Made by a program: the position numbers and the translations under genes
Assembly: GCA_023434855.1 (NCBI GenBank)
Contig: JAEYSJ010000146.1
Location: 1 to 47,714 of the forward strand
Direction: 5' to 3'
Length of the DNA: 47,714 nt
Source of the DNA: Bacillota bacterium
GTDB lineage: Bacteria > Bacillota_C > Negativicutes > JAEYSJ01
Shown here: piece after piece, positions 1 to 8,556 of the stretch
Layout: each line of letters opens with the position of its first letter
How positions within the stretch are numbered: the first letter of the stretch is position 1
Notes under the pieces: generated by a model
The model's input: the letters and a program-made list of their open reading frames with translations, nothing else
The model's database searches: none
What the model was told of the DNA's origin: nothing

Positions 1-821
1 AGTTTAGCGCATACGCCCAAGGAATTGCCCGGGACCGTTGGCGGTTATATAAGGTAGAGGAACGGCTGAGACAAGCCAATCTGGGCGGTACAGCCATCGG
101 GACAGGACTAAATGCTGACAAGAAATATATTTTTTTAGTAAATGAACGGGTACGCCAATATGCAAAGGTTGGCTTGGCCCGGGCAGAAAATATGATTGAC
201 GTCACCCAAAATGCAGATGTATTTGTGGAAGTATCCGGATTACTAAAGGCGTTAGCGGTAAATCTGGGGAAGATTGCCCATGATTTACGTCTGATGGCTT
301 CCGGACCAAGGGCCGGATTTGGCGAAATACAGCTGCCGGAACGACAGGCTGGTTCTTCGATTATGCCTGGAAAAGTAAATCCTATTATTCCGGAAGCGGT
401 CAATCAGGTGGCGTTTCACGTAATGGCTGCAGATGTGGCAATAGCTATGGCAGCCCAATCAGGACAACTGGAGCTTAATGCATTTTTACCACTGGTAGCG
501 CATCATTTATTGGGAAGTCTTGAAATATTAACAAATTGTGTGCATATGTTTAATGAACTATGCATTAAAGACATCGCTGCGGTGGCGGGGCGCTGCCACG
601 ATTTATTGGAACACAGCTTGGCTGCAGTTACCGCACTAGTGCCGCATATAGGTTATGATTTAGCCACTGAGGTAGCAAGAACTGCTGTGAAGAACGGTAA
701 AACAGTGAGGGAAACTACAATAGAAATGGGTATTCTAATAGCAGAACAATTGGAAACAATATTAAATCCACAAGCTATGACCAGACCAGGAATAGTAGGC
801 GCGGTGCAGAAGAACAAATAG
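1..821 (+). CDS. aspA: Aspartate ammonia-lyase (aspartase), 3' part
   Basis: The open frame runs into the left window edge (first complete codon at base 3), so the N-terminal part is missing. Aspartase deaminates L-aspartate to fumarate and ammonia in the cytoplasm. Visible are the fumarase/aspartase-superfamily stretch NLGGTAIGTGLNA and the signature GSSIMPGKVNP, the mobile catalytic loop, whose serine is the usual general base. The C-terminal domain follows and ends at a TAG. It lies 27 bases upstream of hydF, probably in one transcript; aspA-like genes occur within [FeFe]-hydrogenase maturation clusters of anaerobic Firmicutes. The aspartase loop sequence separates it from fumarase or argininosuccinate lyase, but fumarase C is the nearest alternative. 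Confidence 0.93.
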   Translation, partial: FSAYAQGIARDRWRLYKVEERLRQANLGGTAIGTGLNADKKYIFLVNERVRQYAKVGLARAENMIDVTQNADVFVEVSGLLKALAVNLGKIAHDLRLMASGPRAGFGEIQLPERQAGSSIMPGKVNPIIPEAVNQVAFHVMAADVAIAMAAQSGQLELNAFLPLVAHHLLGSLEILTNCVHMFNELCIKDIAAVAGRCHDLLEHSLAAVTALVPHIGYDLATEVARTAVKNGKTVRETTIEMGILIAEQLETILNPQAMTRPGIVGAVQKNK

Positions 822-848
822 CGAATAGTTGAAGATGGAGGAAGAGAC

Positions 849-2072
849 ATGCAAGATACTCCAAAAGGAGCACGGCTGCACATTGCTATATTTGGCAGAC
901 GCAATGCAGGGAAATCAAGTTTAATAAATGCTTTAACAAGCCAGGATATTGCTCTGGTGTCCGACGTGCCTGGTACAACTACCGATCCGGTTTATAAAGC
1001 CATGGAGATTTTGCCTATAGGCCCGGTAATGATTATTGATACCGCGGGAATTGATGATGTAGGCGACTTAGGGGCGTTGCGGGTAGAAAGAACTATGCAG
1101 ATATTGAATAAGGCAGATCTGGCAATTGTAGTAGTAGAGCCCGAGTCCGGAATTACTGAATATGAGCAAACGCTAATAAGGGAAATAAAAAAGAGAAATC
1201 TAGCGGTAGTTGGAGTTGTAAATAAAAGTGATTTATATACCTTGTCGTCAGAGTTGTTAGATGAATGGAGTAAGGCAATGCAGCTGCCGTTACAAGCTAT
1301 CAGCGCCAGGACAGGTCAGGGTGTGGAAGAATTAAAACGGCTGATTATTAAAAATGCCCCTGATAATTGGGAAGGTCCACCGGTAATTGGCGATTTGCTA
1401 AACCCCGGAGACACGGTAGTATTAGTGATACCCATTGATTTAGCTGCCCCGAAAGGGCGTCTTATTTTGCCTCAAGTGCAAGTAATCAGGGATATTCTCG
1501 ATCATGATGCATACAGTGTAGTAGTTAAAGAACGGGAATTAAAAGAAGCACTGGAGAATTTGCGCCAACCGCCGCGAATGGTAGTGACAGACTCGCAGGA
1601 ATTCTTAAAAGTCGCCGCGGATACGCCGCCTGATGTAATGCTGACATCGTTCTCGATATTATTTGCCAGATATAAAGGTGATTTAGAAACATTGGTCGCT
1701 GGTGCAAAAGCTATTGATTCATTAAAGCCTGGCGATAAAGTGCTGATATCTGAAGGATGTACCCATCACCGTCAGGCCGATGATATTGGCAAGGTAAAGA
1801 TACCACGCTGGTTACGGCAAATGGTAGGAGGCGAGCTGGATTTTGAATGGGTATCGGGCTGCACATTTCCACCAGATATAACTAAATATCGCTTAATAGT
1901 GCATTGTGGGGCTTGTATGCTAAATCGCCGGGAGATGTTATACAGACTGGCCGAAGCTCGTGAGAAAAATGTGCCAATCGTCAACTATGGTTTGCTAATT
2001 GCCCATGTCCATGGCATATTGAGACGGACACTAGCACCTTTCCCTGCTGCCCAATGGATCCTGGATGAGTGA
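849..2072 (+). CDS. hydF: [FeFe]-hydrogenase H-cluster maturation GTPase HydF
   Basis: HydF is the scaffold on which the 2Fe subcluster of [FeFe]-hydrogenase is assembled and from which it is transferred to apo-HydA. The 407-residue protein has an N-terminal Era/TrmE-like GTPase domain with P-loop GRRNAGKSS (about residues 16-24), DTAG and NKSD motifs. The C-terminal metal-binding domain carries C304-x-H306 and C353-x-x-C356, the HydF-specific CxH(x46)CxxC arrangement. The ATG follows a GGAGGA ribosome site. It sits between aspA and a cysteine desulfurase. HydE, HydG and the hydrogenase itself are not in the window and may lie to the left. Confidence 0.97.
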   Translation: MQDTPKGARLHIAIFGRRNAGKSSLINALTSQDIALVSDVPGTTTDPVYKAMEILPIGPVMIIDTAGIDDVGDLGALRVERTMQILNKADLAIVVVEPESGITEYEQTLIREIKKRNLAVVGVVNKSDLYTLSSELLDEWSKAMQLPLQAISARTGQGVEELKRLIIKNAPDNWEGPPVIGDLLNPGDTVVLVIPIDLAAPKGRLILPQVQVIRDILDHDAYSVVVKERELKEALENLRQPPRMVVTDSQEFLKVAADTPPDVMLTSFSILFARYKGDLETLVAGAKAIDSLKPGDKVLISEGCTHHRQADDIGKVKIPRWLRQMVGGELDFEWVSGCTFPPDITKYRLIVHCGACMLNRREMLYRLAEAREKNVPIVNYGLLIAHVHGILRRTLAPFPAAQWILDE

Positions 2073-2087
2073 TATGGGGGATATAGA

Positions 2088-3245
2088 ATGATTTATCTTG
2101 ATAATGCCGCGACTACCTGGCCGAAGCCGGAAACAGTATATAAAGCTGTTAACGATTGCTTACAAGGGGTAGCCGGCAGTCCCGGACGGGGCAGCCACGG
2201 AACGGCACGGGCTGCCAGCTATATACTGTATGAGGCGCGGGAAGAATTGGCAGAGCTGTTTAATATTGAAAATCCCAATAATATTGCTTTTACCCATAAT
2301 GCTACCGATGCAATAAATATGGCGCTAACAGGATTCTTAAAACCAGGTGACAAGGTTGTTTCAACATCTATGGAACACAATGCCGTCGCCAGGACACTAA
2401 GATATCTGGAAACCAAAGGGGTACAATTATCCATAATTGCCTGTGATTCAGCTGGGAAGCTAAATTTGCCAGCGATGGAACAGGCGCTTAAAGAGGGCGC
2501 CAGGACGATTGCCATTACCCATGCTTCTAACGTTACGGGGACAATTATGCCCTTGGAGGAAGTTGGTAAGTTGGCGGCGAAATATAATGCTGCAGTAATG
2601 GTTGATGCGGCACAGACTGCCGGGGTAGAAAGAATTGATGTAAAAGAAATGAGGATTGCTTTGCTGGCTTTTAGTGGTCATAAAGGACTACTTGGCCCAC
2701 AGGGCACCGGGGGGGTGTACATAAGGGAAGATTTAACAATATTGCCACTAAGATATGGGGGAACAGGCAGCTTATCTGAGTCTGATATGCAGCCCGAATT
2801 CATGCCTGATCGGCTGGAAAGCGGTACACCGAATACACCGGGTATTGCGGGTTTGACGGCAGGAGTAAGGTTTATTAAAAAAGTCGGACAGGGAACTATT
2901 CGCAAAAAAGAAAAACAACTGGCCGAACAGTTGCTTGACGGTCTACAAGCTATAGGTGGAGTTAAGATCTACGGGCCGGAAGACAGCGAGGGACGTACTG
3001 CTGTACTGTCATTCACAATCAATGGGCAGGATAGTGGGGCAGTGGCTCACAGGTTAGATGAGAAATTTGGCATTGCTTGCCGTGCAGGATTACATTGTGC
3101 TCCCTGGGCGCATCAGACAATTGGTACTTTGGCAACAGGAACGGTGCGATTAAGTCCCGGCTATTTCAATACTTCTGACGACATTAGTGCAGCGATACAG
3201 GCGGTAAAATTGATTGCAGATTCTTATGGAGAAGGCGGAGAATAA
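2088..3245 (+). CDS. Cysteine desulfurase family protein (class V aminotransferase fold)
   Basis: A PLP enzyme expected to release sulfur from L-cysteine as a protein persulfide for Fe-S or other thio-cofactor assembly. At 385 residues it begins MIYLDNAATTWPKP, typical of the SufS/Csd group. PLP contacts are visible: Asp173 in VDAAQ and Lys199 in SGHKG, which forms the Schiff base. The catalytic cysteine is probably Cys337 in the RAGLHCAP segment. It belongs to the short family often named 'cysteine desulfurase family / selenocysteine lyase' rather than to IscS. It starts 15 bases after hydF, so a role in supplying sulfur for Fe-S work linked to hydrogenase maturation is a reasonable inference. 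Substrate preference (Cys or Sec) cannot be read from sequence. Confidence 0.9.
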   Translation: MIYLDNAATTWPKPETVYKAVNDCLQGVAGSPGRGSHGTARAASYILYEAREELAELFNIENPNNIAFTHNATDAINMALTGFLKPGDKVVSTSMEHNAVARTLRYLETKGVQLSIIACDSAGKLNLPAMEQALKEGARTIAITHASNVTGTIMPLEEVGKLAAKYNAAVMVDAAQTAGVERIDVKEMRIALLAFSGHKGLLGPQGTGGVYIREDLTILPLRYGGTGSLSESDMQPEFMPDRLESGTPNTPGIAGLTAGVRFIKKVGQGTIRKKEKQLAEQLLDGLQAIGGVKIYGPEDSEGRTAVLSFTINGQDSGAVAHRLDEKFGIACRAGLHCAPWAHQTIGTLATGTVRLSPGYFNTSDDISAAIQAVKLIADSYGEGGE

Positions 3246-3925
3246 TGAAAGGTACAATTGTAAATTCTGCTGCCGTTCTGGTTGGAGCGGTGGGCGGACT
3301 TATTTTAAAAAGAGGTATCCCCCCGAAATTCCAACATACAATTATGCAAGGACTTGCTTTAGCAGTAGGCTTAATTGGTTTACAAATGGCATTTAAGACA
3401 CAGAATATACTTATTGTAATTCTTAGCTTAATTATCGGTGCAGTAGTCGGTGAAGCAATAGATATTGATAAATGGCTGTCACGCCTGGGTGATTGGATAA
3501 CACTCAAATTAGGAAAACGATACGGTAATGCGGGGGAAGGGTTTATTACTGCCAGTTTAGTATATTGCGTGGGAGCTATGGCGATAGTAGGCTCGATTCA
3601 AGACGGATTAACAGGAGATGCAACAACATTGTATGCGAAATCTATGCTTGATGGGATTTCATCAGTAATATTTGCATCCACTATGGGTATCGGCGTGGCC
3701 TTATCCAGTATATCTATATTGATATATCAAGGAGTGATAACATTATTGGCCGGTGTTTTCAGCACTGTTTTATCAGATAGTGTTATTAAGGAGATGACGG
3801 CAGTTGGCGGCTTACTGATTATGGGGATAAGCATGCTGATATTGGAAATAAAATCAATTAAAGTCGCAAATCTACTCCCTGCTATTCCTGTAGCGGCTTT
3901 AATTGCGATATTATGGCCATCCTGA
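3245..3925 (+). CDS. DUF554 family integral membrane protein
   Basis: A 226-residue, very hydrophobic protein with about six to seven membrane segments. It starts with the family's MKGTIVNSAAVLVGAVGG segment and ends in a hydrophobic helix (PAIPVAALIAILWPS). It resembles the YdfK/YqgA (DUF554) family, whose transport or other function is not established. The ATG overlaps the stop codon of the upstream cysteine desulfurase by one base (TAATG), implying translational coupling and one operon with hydF. A terminator hairpin follows. Nothing in the sequence ties it to hydrogenase maturation beyond position. Confidence 0.85.
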   Translation: MKGTIVNSAAVLVGAVGGLILKRGIPPKFQHTIMQGLALAVGLIGLQMAFKTQNILIVILSLIIGAVVGEAIDIDKWLSRLGDWITLKLGKRYGNAGEGFITASLVYCVGAMAIVGSIQDGLTGDATTLYAKSMLDGISSVIFASTMGIGVALSSISILIYQGVITLLAGVFSTVLSDSVIKEMTAVGGLLIMGISMLILEIKSIKVANLLPAIPVAALIAILWPS

Positions 3926-3983
3926 TAACATGTAAAGTATTTTGGCCACGGAAATAATTTAACAGTGACATTTCTGATTGCCT

Positions 3984-4009
3984 AAAGCTCGGCACTTGCC
4001 GGGTTTTTA
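3984..4009 (+). terminator. Rho-independent terminator after the hydF operon
   Basis: The stem AGCTCGGC/GCCGGGTT has a four-base ACTT loop and is followed directly by a run of T. It closes the aspA-hydF-desulfurase-DUF554 transcript. Confidence 0.7.
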
Positions 4010-4037
4010 AAATTGCAAAAGAGGAAGGTATGATACC

Positions 4038-4550
4038 ATGAATTTGGATTTATTTTCACTAGTTATTGCCAATGTTCAATATATCTTGGCAGCAATTACT
4101 GTCTTTATTTTATTAGCACTTGTAATATTTATTAATATTAATTATAAGTTAGCCAGAATGAATAAACGGTATCGTAAGATGATGCAAGGCATGGAAGGTG
4201 TCAATATAGAGAGACTTCTCATGGCGCACATTGAGGAAGTTCGAAATGCGGTAAGCAAAGTAGAAGAACTGACCACGAAGTACCAGGCGCTTGAAAGAGT
4301 CTCACGCGAATGTGTGCAAAAGGTGGGAATTGTCCGGTTTAACGCTTTTGAGGATACCGGCAGTGATTTAAGTTTTGCAGTTGCATTGTTGAACGCGCAA
4401 AACAGTGGAATAGTAATGTCGGCTATTTATGGCAGAAACGAGACTAGGACTTACGCTAAACCAATTGAATCCGGTGAATCATCATATTTCTTAACAGACG
4501 AAGAAAAAGAGGCATTGAGAAATGCAATAGGGAAAAATCACGAAAAATGA
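4038..4550 (+). CDS. DUF4446 family membrane-anchored protein
   Basis: 170 residues. One N-terminal membrane helix (about residues 13-33) is followed by a basic stretch and a probable coiled coil (about 55-95), then a compact C-terminal domain containing VGIVRFNAFEDTGSDLSFAV and the ending YFLTDEEKEALRNAI. This layout and the 'RFNAF-D-GSDLSFA' core fit DUF4446 proteins of Firmicutes, which have no known function. An AGGAAGGT ribosome site lies upstream. It is followed at some distance by an M23 peptidase gene with similar one-helix topology; a cell-envelope role is only a guess. Confidence 0.85.
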   Translation: MNLDLFSLVIANVQYILAAITVFILLALVIFININYKLARMNKRYRKMMQGMEGVNIERLLMAHIEEVRNAVSKVEELTTKYQALERVSRECVQKVGIVRFNAFEDTGSDLSFAVALLNAQNSGIVMSAIYGRNETRTYAKPIESGESSYFLTDEEKEALRNAIGKNHEK

Positions 4551-4601
4551 GAATCTGGGAAGGATTTCATATAATTGGGACGAATAGACTATGTTGTTAG
4601 A

Positions 4602-4618
4602 AACCTGGCAGACAGGTT
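4602..4618 (+). other. Small hairpin upstream of the M23 peptidase gene
   Basis: AACCTG and CAGGTT form a six-base stem around a five-base loop. No T run follows, so it is not a clear terminator. Confidence 0.3.
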
Positions 4619-4745
4619 AAGAGAAATGCAGTTTTGAATCAGGGTTTGGCACTCCCAATAGTTTTACATGTTGCTGGCTCTGCACGTCAACTGGAGGGCG
4701 TTTCTGGCTGCAAATAGAAAAAAGAAGTTAAGGAGGTGGCTTGTT

Positions 4746-5747
4746 TTGGCAGGCAAAAAGAAAAATTCAAATAAAAGAAGGGGTACTACTGGTATGGTTA
4801 AAAGGAAAACATCAGCACCAGTGACCACACTGGCTCCACCGGGCAGACAAGCAATCGATATACAGCAAAATGAGCAGGGAGAGCGCAGTATTCGCATACC
4901 TCTGAGGATGGCTAAATGTCTCGGGGCAGTAATATGTATTATCATGGTAATAATGGTAGCCGCAGTTATGGAGTATCAGCAGGCGGCTACAACAGTTAGT
5001 GCCGATAAGACAGAAATTGATAATTTACGACAGGTGTATGGTTTCCAGGTCAAACAGATTGAGCAGCTGTCGAAGGAGACTACCTCTTTGCAGCATGATA
5101 TGGAGAGGCTCAATATGCTTGATGCGGAAATCCGCCGTATTATCAACAGTCAGGATTCTATGCCAGCTGCCACGTCGCGGGCAGGCATAGATCGTTCTGC
5201 TGCCATCTACACAGGCCAGGGTGGCCCAACTGAGGTTGCTCCTCAGTTGGACAGAATCGCTGAAACAATAGAAGAGCTGCAAGCCGGTATTCAGGTGAGG
5301 GAACAAAGCCTGCTGGATTTACGAAGTCAAGTAATTGATCGCAAAGAACGGATGTCAATGACCCCGTCAATTTGGCCGGCGGATGGACAAGTAACTTCGC
5401 GCTTTGGATACCGGACGAATCCGGTAAGAGGTGGCAGCGACTGGCATCCCGGCATTGATGTAGCTAATGCTTATGGCACACCGATAACAGCAACTGCTGC
5501 CGGCACTGTAATATTTAGCGGTTGGGACAGTGATGGTTATGGAAACATGATACAAATTGATCATGGCAATGGTCTCGTGACTGTCTATGCTCATAATTCC
5601 CGCAACATCGCAGTAGTGGGGCAAAAAGTAAAAAAGGGAGATATAATTGCCTATATGGGGAGTACTGGTTTTAGTACAGGAACCCATGTTCATTACGAAG
5701 TCAGGGCAAACGGTTCCCCGGTAAATCCGGAAAGGTTTTTACAGTAA
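4746..5747 (+). CDS. M23-family peptidoglycan peptidase, membrane-anchored, coiled coil
   Basis: Predicted peptidoglycan endopeptidase or amidase activator facing the cell wall. I chose the TTG at 4746 because AGGAGG ends nine bases before it; an upstream in-frame start would lack a site. The 333-residue product has a basic cytoplasmic N-terminus, one membrane helix (about residues 58-75), a long heptad-like coiled coil (about 80-210) and a C-terminal LytM/M23 domain. Zinc motifs are visible: H-x3-D in WHPGID (about residues 234-238) and HVH (about 314-316), plus YAH upstream, so the domain looks catalytically intact. The topology resembles NlpD/EnvC or sporulation-type LytM proteins. No recognisable division or sporulation partner is adjacent. 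Confidence 0.9.
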   Translation: MAGKKKNSNKRRGTTGMVKRKTSAPVTTLAPPGRQAIDIQQNEQGERSIRIPLRMAKCLGAVICIIMVIMVAAVMEYQQAATTVSADKTEIDNLRQVYGFQVKQIEQLSKETTSLQHDMERLNMLDAEIRRIINSQDSMPAATSRAGIDRSAAIYTGQGGPTEVAPQLDRIAETIEELQAGIQVREQSLLDLRSQVIDRKERMSMTPSIWPADGQVTSRFGYRTNPVRGGSDWHPGIDVANAYGTPITATAAGTVIFSGWDSDGYGNMIQIDHGNGLVTVYAHNSRNIAVVGQKVKKGDIIAYMGSTGFSTGTHVHYEVRANGSPVNPERFLQ

Positions 5748-5854
5748 ATAAAGAAAACAAACAAGTTTAACATACATTAAAAACACACCTTGCGAAATAA
5801 TATAGGAGAAAGGCTAAACTAAAGTCATATAGCTATATTGTAGGAGGTGTATTC

Positions 5855-6091
5855 ATGCACGGAATCGTTGCAGTAGAAAAAAATCTGTCCCGTTTGGCTG
5901 AAAGTCTGGAAGTGGAAGGCTATGAGGTAATAAACCTTGATGATGCTGATCTTGATTCGGTGGATGCAATCTTAGTAAGTGGTGCTGATAACAATCTAAT
6001 GAATATACAGGATATAGTGTCAGCTGTCCCGGTAATTAACGCTAGTGGCAAGACCACTGATGAGATTTTGGAAGAATTGGACAAGTTGTAA
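5855..6091 (+). CDS. YkuS family (UPF0180-like) small protein
   Basis: 78 residues with a strong AGGAGGTG ribosome site. The sequence begins MHGIVAVEKNLSRLAESLEVEGYEV and continues with a short acidic alternating pattern (VINLDDADLDSVDAILVSG), matching the YkuS/UPF0180 family of small Firmicutes proteins of unknown function. It is monocistronic in appearance: 107 bases separate it from the M23 gene, and a terminator follows about 90 bases downstream. No membrane segment or signal peptide. Confidence 0.8.
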   Translation: MHGIVAVEKNLSRLAESLEVEGYEVINLDDADLDSVDAILVSGADNNLMNIQDIVSAVPVINASGKTTDEILEELDKL

Positions 6092-6180
6092 ATAAATGCA
6101 TTAAAAGGGCTTGTGCCAAACTTTAGATGTAAGAAAGCCCTGCGTTGCTGGCAGGAAAGCTAAACTTTAAGGATTGTAAA

Positions 6181-6210
6181 AAAATCAGGACATAGGTCCT
6201 GATTTTTTTA
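6181..6210. terminator. Bidirectional terminator between ykuS-like gene and yyaC
   Basis: The stem ATCAGGAC/GTCCTGAT has an ATAG loop, flanked by A on the left and T on the right. It can therefore end both the rightward ykuS-like transcript and the leftward yyaC transcript. Confidence 0.8.
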
Positions 6211-6317
6211 CAAGTATTGAAATTTGTTTCTGTTTGTTGTTGATAATAAATAGGGTACTTATTTGCAATTAAGCTAAAAAACAGGCAAAATGCCAATAAA
6301 CGCAAAATAAGCAGCTT

Positions 6318-6893
6318 CTAATGGGAACGCAGCCCAAAAGATAAACCATGAGCAATAGTATCGGCCATTTTCATGACAAGATTAAGCCTGGTGCTTTGCA
6401 GTACCAAATGCTCCATAAACCCGCCAACATTAACAATGCCGGTAATAAAAGCGTCGCCAACAGCAGGAAGGTCTTTATTAACGGCAGCGCCGGGCTTAAC
6501 GGGGCCTTGTCCGACGGAAACACAGCCTACACTCTCCGGTTTTCCCAAACAGGCGTCGACCGCAATAATAAAAGGATTAACAAAAGTGTCATTAATGCTC
6601 CGGATCATATCTGACAAGTTAGTGGCATGAACCGGATCATCAAGGGTGCCGTAAACGTGCGGGTACAAATTAAGGGAATGGAGCTTGGAGCCTGTTAACG
6701 GGCCCAGGCAATCGCCGGTTGATCGGTCGGTGCCAATACATAAAACGATAATCTTCCGATTAGTAGAAACAGTTTCTTGTACCAGATTGCGGACATTCAT
6801 AGCAATATCGAACATCGCTCTCGGTTGGTGAATATTAAATTTATTTTCAGTCGGTACTGCTGTACTGGAAAACCTGAAAATATTATTTAGCAT
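6318..6893 (-). CDS. yyaC: Spore protease YyaC family protein
   Basis: 191 residues on the minus strand, with AGGAG eight bases before the ATG. The YyaC family is related to the germination protease GPR fold and is confined to endospore formers. The hallmark GTDRSTGDCLGPL (residues 54-66), the DDPVHA segment and the VDACLG motif with Asp113 are all present. Family members are made during sporulation; their substrates are not well established. It is the clearest sign in the window that the organism sporulates. It stands alone on the minus strand between terminators or gaps, so it is probably under its own sporulation promoter, which I could not assign with confidence. Confidence 0.93.
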   Translation of the reverse strand: MLNNIFRFSSTAVPTENKFNIHQPRAMFDIAMNVRNLVQETVSTNRKIIVLCIGTDRSTGDCLGPLTGSKLHSLNLYPHVYGTLDDPVHATNLSDMIRSINDTFVNPFIIAVDACLGKPESVGCVSVGQGPVKPGAAVNKDLPAVGDAFITGIVNVGGFMEHLVLQSTRLNLVMKMADTIAHGLSFGLRSH

Positions 6894-7057
6894 TGAATGT
6901 GCTCCTGTCGGCCGCTGTTTGCGGCGGAATATGTGACTTTAGCATATTATTATCATTATGTATCAGTTGTCGTATTTCTATTCATACTAAAAAGGAAAAT
7001 TTAGGCTAAATATGGAATATGTCAGCAGCAGAAAGTTCGTTGTTTATAGTGTTTAAG

Positions 7058-7081
7058 CGCTAACAAGTTTATTGTTAAGCG
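7058..7081 (+). promoter_or_regulatory. Imperfect inverted repeat upstream of selA
   Basis: CGCTAACAA and TTGTTAAGCG form a nine-pair hairpin with one bulge about 75 bases before selA. It could be an operator or leader hairpin. Two TATAAT-like hexamers lie just downstream (7105-7110, 7111-7116), but neither has a good -35 element. Confidence 0.3.
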
Positions 7082-7155
7082 GCTTAATACCAAACAAAAT
7101 ATAGTATAATTATAATAAGGAAAAATCAGCATTATACTTGGAATCGGGAGGTACT

Positions 7156-8556
7156 ATGGAAGAAGTACGAAATAAACTACGTGATATTCCGTCAATTGAC
7201 CGTTTGCTGCTGGAGGCCCAAAACGATAAAGAATTTGCAGCCTTCGGGCGCGGGGCAATAGCTGATTTGCTGCGAAAAACGGTGGAGGAAGTTCGCCGGC
7301 AATTGCAAGACGGCCGGGATATTGATATAGCTCCAAAAACATTGCTGAACAATGCCAAAGAACTCTTAAGAAATATTGAACAACCAAGCTTGCGAAGGGT
7401 AATCAATGCTACCGGGATAGTGCTGCATACCAACCTTGGGCGTGCACCATTAGGAACGCGTGCCAGAGCATGCGTAGAGCAGGCTATGGACGGTTACTGC
7501 ACACTGGAATATGATATAGCGACAGGTGGGCGGGGCAGCCGTTATGCTCATGTTGCCGGTAAAATCTGCGCAATAACCGGAGCGGAGGATGCACTTTGCG
7601 TAAACAATAATGCCGCTGCGGTTCTGCTTGTTCTGTCAGCTCTGGCAAAAGGAAGGGAAGTTATTGTCAGCCGGGGGGAACTGGTCGAAATCGGCGGCTC
7701 CTTTCGGGTGCCGGATGTACTATTGCAAAGCGGAGCCACACTGACAGAGGTGGGAACTACCAACAGAACACATTTATCAGATTATAGTAAAGCAATCAAT
7801 GCCAATACTGCTATGATTTTAAAGGTACACACAAGCAATTATCGTATTACCGGATTTACGTCCCAGCCAGAGAATGCCGATTTAGTAGCGTTGGCACACC
7901 AATATGGTATACCTATTGTGGAGGATCTAGGCAGTGGTATGCTTGTGCCGGTGAAATCAGCAGGCCAGGGGGAACCAACCGTAGCCGACCAATTGACGTC
8001 CGGAATGGATATAGTTACCTTCAGTGGTGATAAACTATTGGGTGGAGGACAGGCAGGTATAATTGCCGGCAAAAGAGAATATGTACAAACAATGAAAAAC
8101 CATCCTTTGCTGCGGGCAATCCGTTTGGACAAACTTTCATTGGCCGCGCTGGAAGGAACACTAATTGATTATATGGTTGCTCGGCCGGACAAGGCTATTC
8201 CTGTACAGGGCATGTTGAAGGCAACAGCTCAGGATCTAAAGCCTGTAGCGGAAGAGTTAGCAGGAATGCTGGAAGTTTTAAAACAAAACAACTGGCAAAT
8301 TGAAGTTGTTAAAATTAAGTCCCAGGCCGGGGGCGGCTCATTGCCAGGGGTGGACTTTGATAGTTATGGAGTAAGCGTGGCCTGTAAGCAATTTAGCGCA
8401 GCAGCTTTGGAAAAAATGCTACGTCTGTGGCAAACGCCAATAATAACAAGGATTCAGGAAGAAAAAATAATATTTGATGTGCGTTGTTTGGTACCGGAAG
8501 ATATAGTGGTAATTTGTCAGGCATGCATGGCACTTGGAAGAGGGGACAAAAGGTGA
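7156..8556 (+). CDS. selA: L-seryl-tRNA(Sec) selenium transferase
   Basis: SelA is a PLP enzyme that converts seryl-tRNA(Sec) to selenocysteinyl-tRNA(Sec) using selenophosphate. The ATG at 7156 has GGGAGG just upstream; an in-frame TTG 18 bases earlier has no good site. The 466-residue product matches the family length (about 460). It shows the N-terminal tRNA-binding region, [19 protein letters not shown], and the PLP lysine in [12 protein letters not shown] (Lys293). Its last four bases overlap the selB start, so the two are translationally coupled. No selC tRNA or selenophosphate synthetase gene is in the window. Confidence 0.97.
   Translation: MEEVRNKLRDIPSIDRLLLEAQNDKEFAAFGRGAIADLLRKTVEEVRRQLQDGRDIDIAPKTLLNNAKELLRNIEQPSLRRVINATGIVLHTNLGRAPLGTRARACVEQAMDGYCTLEYDIATGGRGSRYAHVAGKICAITGAEDALCVNNNAAAVLLVLSALAKGREVIVSRGELVEIGGSFRVPDVLLQSGATLTEVGTTNRTHLSDYSKAINANTAMILKVHTSNYRITGFTSQPENADLVALAHQYGIPIVEDLGSGMLVPVKSAGQGEPTVADQLTSGMDIVTFSGDKLLGGGQAGIIAGKREYVQTMKNHPLLRAIRLDKLSLAALEGTLIDYMVARPDKAIPVQGMLKATAQDLKPVAEELAGMLEVLKQNNWQIEVVKIKSQAGGGSLPGVDFDSYGVSVACKQFSAAALEKMLRLWQTPIITRIQEEKIIFDVRCLVPEDIVVICQACMALGRGDKR

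Noticed and set aside
3214..3396. Short plus-strand frame overlapping the desulfurase/DUF554 junction
   Set aside because: It overlaps two clearly coding genes in another frame and has no supporting features.
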